From Streptomyces eurocidicus (GTDB lineage Bacteria > Actinomycetota > Actinomycetes > Streptomycetales > Streptomycetaceae), in NCBI RefSeq assembly GCF_002891295.1, contig NZ_LGUI01000012.1:248001-312000 (forward strand): DNA of 64,000 bases, in the 5' to 3' direction. The translations under genes and the position numbers were made by a program. Each line of letters begins with the position of its first letter. The stretch's first letter is position 1. The notes under the pieces were generated by a model that worked only from the letters and a program-made list of their open reading frames with translations, was not told the DNA's origin and did not search any database. Of the stretch, positions 1 through 7,431 are shown piece after piece.

Positions 1-167
1 ACGTCTACGGCAACGAGCGCGTCGGCTTCGAGGGCGGCGCCGAGATCCTGCGCTCCGACTGGGGCCTGACCTGGAACGCGGCCCTGGAGACCGGCGGCGT
101 GATGGTCAGCGACAAGGTGAAGCTCACCTTCGACATCTCCGCCGTCAAGTCCGCTCCCCAGGCCTGA
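1..167 (+). CDS. YceI-like family protein, C-terminal fragment
   Basis: Only the last 54 codons lie in the window; the gene begins upstream. The frame ends in TGA at 165-167. The visible tail has Asp-Trp-Gly-Leu-Thr-Trp-Asn, then Glu-Thr-Gly-Gly-Val-Met-Val-Ser-Asp and Val-Lys-Leu-Thr-Phe-Asp. That is the closing beta-strand pattern of YceI-like lipocalin-fold proteins, which bind isoprenoid-type lipids in the periplasm or at the cell surface. In Streptomyces such proteins are often small and soluble. It converges with the flavin monooxygenase gene, whose stop is 13 nt away. The family call rests on this short tail alone. Confidence 0.75.
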   Translation, partial: VYGNERVGFEGGAEILRSDWGLTWNAALETGGVMVSDKVKLTFDISAVKSAPQA

Positions 168-180
168 CCCCCGTGCGGTG

Positions 181-1776
181 TCAGCGGCCGAGGCGCTTCA
201 GACGGTCGACGACCTCCGCGCCTCGGTCCGCCGCCGCGCTCATCGCGATGTGGTTGTCCGGCCGTATCAGCACCAGACCGCTCGCCCCGGCCGCCACGCC
301 GTACGCCCTGCGGGCATGCCCCTCGGGATCCACCAGCTCCACCCGGCCGGCCCCGCCGCCCGCCGGCCCCTGCGCACCGGCCGCACCGGCCGCACCGGCC
401 CCTGCGGTCGCGTGCACTGCTCCCCCGCGCCCGTCGACGAGACAGGCGCGCACCAGATCCCCGCACGCCTCCGACGCCTCCGCCAGGGCGGCCGTACTGT
501 CCGCCCCGAAGCCCAGCAGGGTGAAGTGCGAGCCCGCGAAGACCTCGAAGAGCCGGACCGGCCGCCCCGTCCCCGCCTCGGCGCAGGGGGCGTCGGGAGC
601 CCGCTCGCCCGCCGCCTTCCCGTCCCAGGCCAGTGAGGACCAGCCGTAGCCCACGCCCAGCGTGGTGATGTCGTCGGTGACGACCGCCTCCGTGCCGATG
701 CCCGCCGTCATGACACCCTCGCGCACCGCCCGCAGCCGCTCGTCGGTCAGCTTCAGCGTCCACGCCGCGACCGGGAGCCGCTCCTCCTCATAGGTGGAGA
801 GCAGACCGGGGCCCGCCGCGCCGCGCGCGACGAGCGCGAGCTTCCAGCCCAGGTTGAAGGCGTCCTGGATCCCGGTGTTCATCCCCAGACCACCGGCTAT
901 CGAGTGGACGTGCGCCGCGTCACCCGCGAGGAAGACCCTGTCCACCCGGAAGCGGTCGGCCATCCGGACGTTGATGCGGTAGCTCGACAGCCAGGTGGGG
1001 TTCGCGGGCCGCACCCCGGGCATCCGCACATGCCGGTCGAAGAGCCGCTGGAAGGCCGCGAGCGAGGGCTCGACCGGACGGCCCCCGGCGTCCCGCTCGG
1101 GCGCGCCCTGCAACTGCCAGTGCCGGCTGCCCCGGAAGGGGCAGAGCATCACGGCGCCGTCCTCGTCGAACCACTGGTGCCAGAACCCCGGGTCGAGGCC
1201 GTCGACCTCCACATCTCCGATGATCATGCACTCCTCGGCCTCGGTCGCCCCTTCGAAGCCGACGCCGAGCGCCTTGCGCACCGGACTGCGACCGCCGTCG
1301 CAGCCCACGAGATAACCGGCCTCGACGCGCCGGCCGTCGGCCAGCGTCGCCACCACCCCCCGCTCGTCCTGGGTGAAGCCCGTCATCTCGCTGCCCAGCT
1401 CGACCTCCACGCCGAACGAGGCGAGCCGGCCGCGCAGGATCTCCTCGGTGCGCCACTGCGGGATGACCAGCCCACTGGCGTACGGAGCGTCGGGCGTGGG
1501 GACGCGGTCCCCGAACGCGACATGGTCGGCGATCGCCTTCCCGTCACGGTACTTGCGCAGCACGATGTGCTCGATCCCCGACTCCGCGGCCTCCTCCGCC
1601 ACCCCCAGGTCCGCCAGCAGCTCCCGGCTGCGCTGATTGAGCCCCTTCCCCCGCGAGGCCCGGTGGAACTCCGGGGACTTGTCGATGATCCGGACCGGCA
1701 CCCCGGCCCGGGCCAGGACGCATCCGAGGGTGAGGCCGGTCGGTCCGGCGCCCACGATCAGTACTGAGGCGGTCAT
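181..1776 (-). CDS. FAD-dependent aromatic monooxygenase (PheA/TfdB type)
   Basis: Predicted 531-residue flavoprotein hydroxylase that would use NAD(P)H and O2 on an aromatic or polyketide-like substrate. The N-terminus carries the Rossmann GxGxxG (Gly-Ala-Gly-Pro-Thr-Gly, residues 9-14). The CDGG of the DG motif is near residues 159-162, and the FAD-ribityl Gly-Asp is at residues 285-286 (LAGDAAHVHSIAGGLGMN). These define the PF01494 family. The C-terminal 150 residues are Ala/Gly-rich, as in the thioredoxin-like tail of phenol hydroxylases. The ATG at 1774-1776 follows GGAGGG at good spacing. The frame stays open upstream but shows no family similarity there. It is divergent from a TetR gene 106 bp away, which probably controls it. 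The substrate cannot be inferred. Confidence 0.9.
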   Translation of the reverse strand: MTASVLIVGAGPTGLTLGCVLARAGVPVRIIDKSPEFHRASRGKGLNQRSRELLADLGVAEEAAESGIEHIVLRKYRDGKAIADHVAFGDRVPTPDAPYASGLVIPQWRTEEILRGRLASFGVEVELGSEMTGFTQDERGVVATLADGRRVEAGYLVGCDGGRSPVRKALGVGFEGATEAEECMIIGDVEVDGLDPGFWHQWFDEDGAVMLCPFRGSRHWQLQGAPERDAGGRPVEPSLAAFQRLFDRHVRMPGVRPANPTWLSSYRINVRMADRFRVDRVFLAGDAAHVHSIAGGLGMNTGIQDAFNLGWKLALVARGAAGPGLLSTYEEERLPVAAWTLKLTDERLRAVREGVMTAGIGTEAVVTDDITTLGVGYGWSSLAWDGKAAGERAPDAPCAEAGTGRPVRLFEVFAGSHFTLLGFGADSTAALAEASEACGDLVRACLVDGRGGAVHATAGAGAAGAAGAQGPAGGGAGRVELVDPEGHARRAYGVAAGASGLVLIRPDNHIAMSAAADRGAEVVDRLKRLGR

Positions 1777-1834
1777 GCGATGTCCCTCCGTCGTTCGGCC
1801 CTTCCATGAAAGACCGACGGAACGAAAAACGCAA

Positions 1835-1860
1835 CCGAGTAACAAAAGATTCCGAGTAAC
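1835..1860. promoter_or_regulatory. Direct repeat in the monooxygenase/TetR intergenic region
   Basis: CCGAGTAAC occurs at 1835-1843 and again at 1852-1860, 17 bp apart. The pair lies 22-48 bp upstream of the TetR start and about 60 bp upstream of the monooxygenase start. This is a natural place for the TetR protein to repress both genes. Most TetR operators are inverted repeats, so a direct repeat is only a candidate site. TAGGGT just before the GTG of the TetR gene could be a -10 for a leaderless transcript. Confidence 0.45.
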
Positions 1861-1882
1861 GTCCACCTGATAGGGTGAGGGC

Positions 1883-2524
1883 GTGAACGAGGAGACGGGA
1901 CTGCGGGAGCGGAAGAAGCAGCGCACCCGCGAGACGCTGTCCAGGACGGCCATCGAGCTCTTCCTGGAGCGCGGCTTCGACCAGGTGTCGGTCGCCGAGG
2001 TCGCGGCCGCCGCGGAGGTGTCGAAGCCGACGCTCTTCCGCTACTTCCCCGCCAAGGAGGACCTGGTCCTGCACGGCATCGCCGACCACCAGGGCGAAGC
2101 GGCGCGCGTCGTGCGCGGCCGGGCCCCGGGCGAGCGGGCCCTGGCCGCCCTGCGCGCCCACTTCCACGAGCGGCTCGACGCGCACGACCCGATCACGGGG
2201 CTGTGCGACATACCGGCCGTGGTGGCCTACCGGGAGCTGCTGTACGGGACGCCCAGCCTGCGGGCCCGGCTGACGCTCTATTCGCTGGAGGACGAGCGGG
2301 AGTTGGCGGCGGCGCTCGGGGAGGCCGCCCCGGAGGGTGTGGACGGGCTGGTGGCGCGGCTGGCCGCAGCGCAGATCGTCACGGTGCACCAAGCTCTCGC
2401 CCGGGTGAACTGGGAGCGTCTGGCCGAGGGGGCTTCGGCGGTGGCGACGCTGGGCGCCGCGCACGCGGATGCGGATGCGGCGTATGAGTTGCTCGGGAGC
2501 GGGCTGGGGGTGCGGGGGCTCTGA
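1883..2524 (+). CDS. TetR/AcrR-family transcriptional regulator
   Basis: A 213-residue repressor-type protein. Residues about 12-60 form the TetR helix-turn-helix (RTAIELFLERGF, then AEVSKPTLFRYFPAKEDLV). The rest is a helical ligand-binding and dimerisation domain with no recognisable ligand signature. The GTG start at 1883 is preceded by GAGG only two bases away, so translation may be leaderless. The divergent arrangement with the flavin monooxygenase suggests that it senses a substrate of that enzyme. The pairing is inferred from position only. Confidence 0.92.
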   Translation: MNEETGLRERKKQRTRETLSRTAIELFLERGFDQVSVAEVAAAAEVSKPTLFRYFPAKEDLVLHGIADHQGEAARVVRGRAPGERALAALRAHFHERLDAHDPITGLCDIPAVVAYRELLYGTPSLRARLTLYSLEDERELAAALGEAAPEGVDGLVARLAAAQIVTVHQALARVNWERLAEGASAVATLGAAHADADAAYELLGSGLGVRGL

Positions 2525-2540
2525 CCTGGCCTCCGGCGGT

Positions 2541-2615
2541 TTTTCCCCAGCCCCGCCCCTTCCCGAACCGGGGCTCCGCCCCGGACCCCGGTCCTCAAAC
2601 GCCGGACGGGCTGAA
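2541..2615. repeat. Dispersed intergenic repeat, copy 1
   Basis: Single unit between the convergent TetR and cimA genes. It has the series CCCCGCCCCTTCCCG, a GGGGCTCCGCCCC hairpin and CCTCAAACGCCGGACGGGCTGAA. The same series recurs near 42.5, 47.5, 52.2, 61.8 and 63.2 kb. The hairpin may end transcription from either side. It abuts the cimA stop codon. Confidence 0.7.
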
Positions 2616-4247
2616 TTACTCCTGCGGTTCCACCCCCGCCCGCCGCAGCCCGTACGCGTACGCGTCGTCCAGTGCCTGCCACGACGCCGCGATGACGTTC
2701 TCCGCCACCCCCACCGTCGACCACTCGTTCCGTCCGTCGCTCGTCGACACCAGCACCCTCGTGATCGAGCCGGTGCCCAGCCGCCCCTCCAGGATGCGGA
2801 CCTTGTAGTCCACCAGCTCCAGCTCGGCCAGCTGCGGATAGATGCGCTCCAGCGCCACCCGCAGCGCGCGGTCCAGCGCGTCGACCGGGCCGTTCCCCTC
2901 CGCCGTGGCGACGATGCGCTCGCCCTTGGCCCAGAGCTTCACCGTCGCCTCGTTGGCGTGCGTGCCGTCGGGGCGGTCCTCGACGATCGCCCGCCAGGAC
3001 TCCACCCGGTAGTAGCGGCGAGCCCGGCCCTCGACCTCCTGGCGCAGGAGCAGTTCGAAGGAGGCGTCCGCCGCCTCATACGTATAGCCCGCCAGCTCGC
3101 GCTCCTTGACCCGCTCGACGACCCGGCCGACCAGCTCGCGGTCGCCACCGAGGTCGACGCCCAGCTCCTTGCCCTTGAGCTCGATGGACGCCCGGCCCGC
3201 CATGTCCGACACCAGCATCCGCATGGTGTTGCCGACGGCCTCAGGGGCGATGTGCTGGTAGAGGTCCGGGTCGACCTTGATCGCGGAGGCATGCAGTCCG
3301 GCCTTGTGCGCGAAGGCGGAGACCCCCACGTACGGCTGATGCGTCGACGGCGTGAGGTTGACGACCTCGGCGATGGCGTGCGAGATCCGGGTCATCTCCG
3401 CGAGCGCGCCCGCGGGCAGCACCGTACGGCCGCACTTCAGCTCCAGGGCCGCGACCACCGGGAAGAGGTTGGCGTTGCCGACCCGCTCGCCGTAGCCGTT
3501 GGCCGTGCACTGCACATGGGTGGCGCCGCCGTCCACGGCGGCCAGGGTGTTGGCCACCGCGCAGCCCGTGTCGTCCTGCGCGTGGATGCCCAGCCGGGCG
3601 CCGGTGGCGCCGAGCACGGCCCGGACCACGGCCTCGACCTGGGCGGGGAGCATGCCGCCGTTGGTGTCGCAGAGGACGACGACATCGGCGCCGGCCTCGT
3701 GCGCGGCGCGGACGACCCGCACCGCGTAGTCGGGGTTGGCGCGGTAGCCGTCGAAGAAGTGCTCGCAGTCGACGAAGACCCGGCGGCCCCGCTCCCGCAG
3801 GTACGCCACGGTGTCGCGGACCATGGCGAGGTTCTCGTCCAGCGTGGTGCGCAGGGCGAGTTCGACGTGCCGGTCGTGGGACTTGGCGACCAGGGTGATC
3901 ACCGGGGCCCCGGAGTCGAGCAGGGCGGCGACCTGGGGATCGTCCTCGGCGCGTACGCCCGCCTTGCGGGTGGCGCCGAACGCGACGAGCCGGGCGTGCC
4001 GGAAGTCGATCTCCTCCGCGGCGCGCTGGAAGAACTCGGTGTCGCGCGGGTTGGCGCCGGGCCAGCCGCCCTCGATGAAGCCCACGCCGAAGTCGTCCAG
4101 GTGCCGGGCGATGGTCAGCTTGTCCGCGACGGTGAGGTTGATGCCCTCGCGCTGCGCGCCGTCGCGCAGCGTCGTGTCGAACACGTGGAAGGCGTCGTCC
4201 ACACGGCCGTCGTCGGGCCGGAGACTGTCGTCGGTTACGTCCGTCAT
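2616..4247 (-). CDS. cimA: Citramalate synthase (isopropylmalate/homocitrate synthase family)
   Basis: Predicted 543-residue HMGL-like acyltransferase condensing acetyl-CoA with pyruvate to (R)-citramalate, an entry to isoleucine that bypasses threonine. The TIM barrel starts with DTTLRDGAQREG (residues 24-35). DTNGG is at 194-198, the metal-binding HAQDDTG at 222-228 and NGYGERVGNAN at 250-260. The C-terminal third is the LeuA-type allosteric dimer domain. Orthologues in this context are annotated as cimA rather than leuA, but 2-isopropylmalate or homocitrate synthase cannot be excluded from motifs alone. The ATG at 4245-4247 has AGGAG upstream. The frame is open further upstream through a candidate attenuator, which argues against a longer protein. 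leuB and ilvE are nearby on the same strand. Confidence 0.88.
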   Translation of the reverse strand: MTDVTDDSLRPDDGRVDDAFHVFDTTLRDGAQREGINLTVADKLTIARHLDDFGVGFIEGGWPGANPRDTEFFQRAAEEIDFRHARLVAFGATRKAGVRAEDDPQVAALLDSGAPVITLVAKSHDRHVELALRTTLDENLAMVRDTVAYLRERGRRVFVDCEHFFDGYRANPDYAVRVVRAAHEAGADVVVLCDTNGGMLPAQVEAVVRAVLGATGARLGIHAQDDTGCAVANTLAAVDGGATHVQCTANGYGERVGNANLFPVVAALELKCGRTVLPAGALAEMTRISHAIAEVVNLTPSTHQPYVGVSAFAHKAGLHASAIKVDPDLYQHIAPEAVGNTMRMLVSDMAGRASIELKGKELGVDLGGDRELVGRVVERVKERELAGYTYEAADASFELLLRQEVEGRARRYYRVESWRAIVEDRPDGTHANEATVKLWAKGERIVATAEGNGPVDALDRALRVALERIYPQLAELELVDYKVRILEGRLGTGSITRVLVSTSDGRNEWSTVGVAENVIAASWQALDDAYAYGLRRAGVEPQE

Positions 4248-4349
4248 GCTGCTCTGACTCCTGTCGGGATCTCGGTCTACCGGAATGATCGGCTCCACCA
4301 TCCCCTGATGTCCCGCGTGCGCTCCGCCTCCGGCTGAGGGTGGGCCGGG

Positions 4350-4382
4350 AAACGAAAAGACCTCTCGCGGGTGCGAGAGGTC
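4350..4382 (-). terminator. Candidate attenuator terminator upstream of cimA
   Basis: A perfect 10-bp stem (GACCTCTCGC at 4359-4368 with GCGAGAGGTC at 4373-4382) has a 4-nt loop. Read on the minus strand it is followed by TCTTTTCG. It lies 102 bp before the cimA ATG and on the cimA strand, so it would stop transcription before cimA unless bypassed. A short ORF ends 54 nt upstream of it. This is the layout of transcription attenuation. Confidence 0.65.
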
Positions 4383-4435
4383 TGCGCGCGGGTCTGGGAC
4401 GACGGTGACCGCGACGTACGGGTGGTACGTGGCGG

Positions 4436-4486
4436 TCACTGCGGACCGGCGCGCCTGCTGCCAATAATCATGGCGAACGAGAGCAT
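4436..4486 (-). CDS. Candidate cimA leader peptide (16 aa)
   Basis: Short minus-strand ORF MLSFAMIIGSRRAGPQ. The ATG at 4484-4486 has AGGA eight bases upstream, and the TGA is at 4436-4438. An in-frame ATG three codons earlier and another at the second Met are alternatives. It holds an Ile-Ile pair and precedes the hairpin plus T-tract by about 54 nt. Ribosome stalling at the Ile codons could couple isoleucine supply to cimA transcription. The enrichment in branched-chain codons is modest, so this is a hypothesis. A second open frame (GTG at 4437-4439, running into cimA) is Val-rich and could also be involved. Confidence 0.4.
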   Translation of the reverse strand: MLSFAMIIGSRRAGPQ

Positions 4487-4575
4487 GGTGGACATCCTGG
4501 CAGGGTTCCCCGGTTCATGCGGGCCGGTCTCACCATGCGGTCACCGGCGCCGCCCGGAGGACCCGGTCCGCGCCG

Positions 4576-6012
4576 TCAGCCGGTGGTCGGCGCGGACCGG
4601 GCCGGATTCACCGGCTCGGCCTCCGGCGCCCGGCCGGCGGTGTCCGCCGCTCCGTCCGCCTTCTCCCCCACCCGCTTCAGATCGATGTCGCGCGTCTCCC
4701 GCATCGTCAGATAGACGACCAGCGACACCGCCGCACAACCCGCCACGTACCAGGAGAAGCCGGACTCCATACCGCTGTTCTTGAACCACAGGGCCACATA
4801 CTCCGCCGTCCCACCGAAGAGGGCGTTGGCGATCGCGTACGGCAGAGCGACGCCCAGCGACCGTACGCCCGTGGGGAACAGCTCCGCCTTCACACACGCG
4901 TTGATCGACGTGTAGCCCGTGACGACGACCAGCGCGACCAGGGACAGGCCCAGCGCCGGCCAGAAGGACCCCGCGTGCTTGAGCAGCGACATGACCGGCA
5001 CGGTCAGGAAGGTGGCGCCCACCGCGAAGGTGATCAGCAGCGGCCGGCGGCCGATCCGGTCCGACAGCGCGCCGGCCAGCGGCTGGAGGCACGCGAAGAC
5101 CAGCAGGGCGCAGAAGCTGACGAGGGTGGCGGTCTGTTTGGGCAGGCCGACGCTGTTGGACAGGTACTTCGTCAGATAGGTGGTGTACGTGTAGTACGCG
5201 AGGGTGCCGCCCATGGTCAGCGCGATCACCAGGAACGCCTCGCGCTTGTGCCGCAGCAGCGCCCGCAGCGTGCCGCGCTCCTCCTGCGGGGTCGTGTCGG
5301 CCGCGTCGTAGACCTCCGTCTCCAGCATGTTGCGCCGCAGGTAGAAGATGACGGCCGCGCCGAGCGCGCCCACGACGAAGGGGATGCGCCAGCCCCAGCT
5401 GTGCAGTTCGCCGCTGGTGAGCGTGCGCTGGAGGATGATCTGGATGCCCAGGCCGAGGATCTGGCCCGCGGTCATGGACACGTACTGGAAGCTGGAGGCG
5501 AAGCCGCGCCGGCCGGGCGCGGACGCCTCGGTGAGATAGGTGGCGCTGGCCGCGTACTCGCCACCCACGGACAGGCCCTGGAGCAGCCGGGCGACGAGCA
5601 GGACGGCGACGCCGCCGTAGCCCGCGACCGCGTAGGTGGGGGCGACGGCGATCAGTACGGCGGAGGCGGACATCAGGGTGACGGTCAGCGTGAGGGCCGC
5701 CTTCCGGCCGCGCCGGTCGCCGACCCGGCCCAGCAGCCAGCCGCCCACCGGCCGCATGAAGAAGCCGACGGCGAAGATGCCGGCGGTGTTCATGAGCTTG
5801 GCGGTGTCATTGCCCTCGGGGAAGAAGGACCCCGCGAAATACGTGGCGAAGCTGGCGTAGACGAACCAGTCGAACCACTCGACCATGTTGCCGGCGGAGC
5901 CGACCCAGATCTTCTTCCAGTGCCGCGCGCCCGAAGCCTCGTCACGCGCGTCCGAAGCCTCGTGCCGCGCGTCCGGGGCCTCGTCCCGCGCCCGTGTCTG
6001 TTCCTGTCCCAT
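4576..6012 (-). CDS. MFS transporter, metabolite:H+ symporter type
   Basis: A 478-residue, 12-helix major facilitator of the KgtP/ShiA/ProP (MHS) group. Evidence includes NMVEWFDWFVYASFATYFA at the first helix, GRVGDRRGRKAAL in the loop between helices 2 and 3, the LLQGLSVGGEYAAS signature of helix 4, and LSDRIGRRPLL at the second half's conserved loop. Relatives import dicarboxylates, shikimate, proline or betaine with protons, and the substrate here is open. The cytoplasmic N-terminus has a short degenerate repeat built on Asp-Ala-Arg-x-Glu-Ala-Ser before WKKIWVGSAGN. No clear ribosome site precedes the ATG at 6010-6012, so the start could lie within the repeat. It sits between ilvE and cimA on the same strand but is separated from ilvE by a hairpin. 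Confidence 0.88.
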   Translation of the reverse strand: MGQEQTRARDEAPDARHEASDARDEASGARHWKKIWVGSAGNMVEWFDWFVYASFATYFAGSFFPEGNDTAKLMNTAGIFAVGFFMRPVGGWLLGRVGDRRGRKAALTLTVTLMSASAVLIAVAPTYAVAGYGGVAVLLVARLLQGLSVGGEYAASATYLTEASAPGRRGFASSFQYVSMTAGQILGLGIQIILQRTLTSGELHSWGWRIPFVVGALGAAVIFYLRRNMLETEVYDAADTTPQEERGTLRALLRHKREAFLVIALTMGGTLAYYTYTTYLTKYLSNSVGLPKQTATLVSFCALLVFACLQPLAGALSDRIGRRPLLITFAVGATFLTVPVMSLLKHAGSFWPALGLSLVALVVVTGYTSINACVKAELFPTGVRSLGVALPYAIANALFGGTAEYVALWFKNSGMESGFSWYVAGCAAVSLVVYLTMRETRDIDLKRVGEKADGAADTAGRAPEAEPVNPARSAPTTG

Positions 6013-6067
6013 GGACGATCACGGTGACGGACGGAGCCCGGTTCGGAAAGGGTCCGGGGAGCAACGA

Positions 6068-6121
6068 TCACGCGTACTTACGTGCGTTGCGTTCATGGCG
6101 CACGCACGTGAGTACGCGTGA
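6068..6121. terminator. 19-bp inverted repeat between ilvE and the MFS gene
   Basis: TCACGCGTACTTACGTGCG at 6068-6086 pairs with CGCACGTGAGTACGCGTGA at 6103-6121, with one T-G wobble. No T-tract follows on the minus strand. It lies 30 bp past the ilvE stop and 56 bp before the MFS start. It may be the ilvE terminator or an operator for the transporter. A related palindrome, TGAGTACGCGTACTCA, occurs at 28197-28212. Confidence 0.6.
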
Positions 6122-6150
6122 GATCGGTGCGGAAGGGCGGCCTACGGGCC

Positions 6151-7239
6151 TCAGCCCAGGGGGTGCATCCAGCCGTGGGTGTCCTCGGCGGCGCCGGTCT
6201 GGATGTCGAGCAGCGCCTTACGGAGCTTCAGCGTGACCTCGCCCGGCGTCCCGTCGCCCTGCGTCCAGTCGGCGCCCGCCGACTTGACCGAGCCGACCGG
6301 GGTGATGACCGCGGCGGTGCCGCAGGCGAAGACCTCGGTGAGCGTGCCGTTCTCGGTGTCGCGCTTCCAGTCCTCGGTCGAGATGCGGCCCTCCGCGGAC
6401 TCGAAGCCGAGGTCCTTGGCGACGGTGAGCAGGGAGTCGCGGGTGATGCCCGCGAGGAGGGAGCCGGTGAGCTCGGGGGTGACGATCTTGTCTCCGTACA
6501 CGAAGTACAGGTTCATCCCGCCCATCTCCTCGACCCAGCGGTGCTCCAGGGCGTCGAGCCAGACGACCTGGTCGCAGCCCTTCTCGGCCGCCTCGGCCTG
6601 GGCCAGCAGGGAGGCCGCGTAGTTGCCGCCGGTCTTGGCGAAGCCCATGCCGCCGGGGACGGCGCGGACGTAGTTCTCGGACAGCCAGACGGAGACCGGC
6701 TTCACGCCGCCGGAGAAGTAGGCGCCGGCGGGCGAGGCGATCACGATGAAGAGGTATTCGTTGGCCGGCTTGACGCCGAGGCCGACCTCCGTGGCGATCA
6801 TGAAGGGACGCAGGTAGAGGGACGCCTCGCCACCGTGCGCCGGCACCCACGCCTTGTCCTGCTGGACCAGCGCGTCGCACGCGGCGATGAAGGTCTCGAT
6901 CGGCAGCTCGGGCATGGCCAGGCGGCGGGCGGACTTCTGGAAGCGCTCGGCGTTGGCCTCGGGGCGGAAGGTGGCGACCGAGCCGTCGGGGCCGCGGTAC
7001 GCCTTCAGGCCCTCGAAGATCTCCTGCGCGTAGTGCAGGGTCATGTTCGCCGGGTCGATCGACAGGGGCGCGTAAGGAACGAGCTGGGCGTCGTGCCAGC
7101 CGCGGCCCTCGGTCCACTTGATGGTGACCATGTGATCGGTGAAGTGGCGGCCGAAACCGGGGTCGGCGAGGATCTGCTCGCGCTCTGCGTCGGACAGCGG
7201 GTGCGCGGAGGGCTTGAGCTCGATCGTGGGCGTCGTCAT
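6151..7239 (-). CDS. ilvE: Branched-chain amino acid aminotransferase
   Basis: A 362-residue fold-type IV PLP enzyme that carries out the last step of Leu, Ile and Val synthesis and the first step of their breakdown, with glutamate/2-oxoglutarate as partner. The PLP lysine is Lys202 in GFAKTGGNYAAS. Substrate and cofactor motifs include YAQEIFEGLKAYR (70-82), SLYLRPFMIATE (140-151) and EVFACGTAAVITPVG near the C-terminus. Length and motifs match the longer, eukaryote-like BCAT class common in actinobacteria. The ATG at 7237-7239 has GAAGGA at nine bases. It lies downstream of leuB on the same strand with a 192-bp gap that contains a hairpin, so it may have its own promoter. In Streptomyces the enzyme also supplies branched primers for fatty acids. 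Confidence 0.96.
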   Translation of the reverse strand: MTTPTIELKPSAHPLSDAEREQILADPGFGRHFTDHMVTIKWTEGRGWHDAQLVPYAPLSIDPANMTLHYAQEIFEGLKAYRGPDGSVATFRPEANAERFQKSARRLAMPELPIETFIAACDALVQQDKAWVPAHGGEASLYLRPFMIATEVGLGVKPANEYLFIVIASPAGAYFSGGVKPVSVWLSENYVRAVPGGMGFAKTGGNYAASLLAQAEAAEKGCDQVVWLDALEHRWVEEMGGMNLYFVYGDKIVTPELTGSLLAGITRDSLLTVAKDLGFESAEGRISTEDWKRDTENGTLTEVFACGTAAVITPVGSVKSAGADWTQGDGTPGEVTLKLRKALLDIQTGAAEDTHGWMHPLG

Positions 7240-7328
7240 GGATGCGTGTCCTTCACATTTGTGTGTGGCGGACCGCGCTCACCGACGTCCAGGTGGCTCC
7301 AGGACGTCCGAGCTTCCTCTCATGCCGC

Positions 7329-7361
7329 GGCCCCACGTTCGATTATCGCTCGCGTGGGGCC
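7329..7361. other. 9-bp hairpin in the leuB-ilvE gap
   Basis: GGCCCCACG (7329-7337) pairs with CGTGGGGCC (7353-7361) around a 15-nt loop that includes GATTATCG. No T-tract follows on the minus strand, so termination after leuB is only possible. The loop reads GATAAT on the minus strand, which would suit a -10 for ilvE, but no good -35 was seen. Confidence 0.4.
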
Positions 7362-7431
7362 GGGTACGGAAACATGTGCGCGGCCCGGGGTCGATGGTCG
7401 CACCCAACCGCGCGGTAGCACAGCGGCTGGG

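Noticed and set aside
2469..4337. Long plus-strand open frame antisense to cimA, and similar frames over ilvB, ligA, gatB, pruA and the GGDEF gene
   Set aside because: They mirror the third-position GC of the real gene, have His/Arg/Gly-rich products without family motifs, and cross hairpins and repeats. The minus-strand genes have clear catalytic motifs.
4248..4439. N-terminal extension of CimA by 64 residues
   Set aside because: The extension reads through a 10-bp hairpin with T-tract and has no similarity to the family. The ATG at 4247 has a proper ribosome site.
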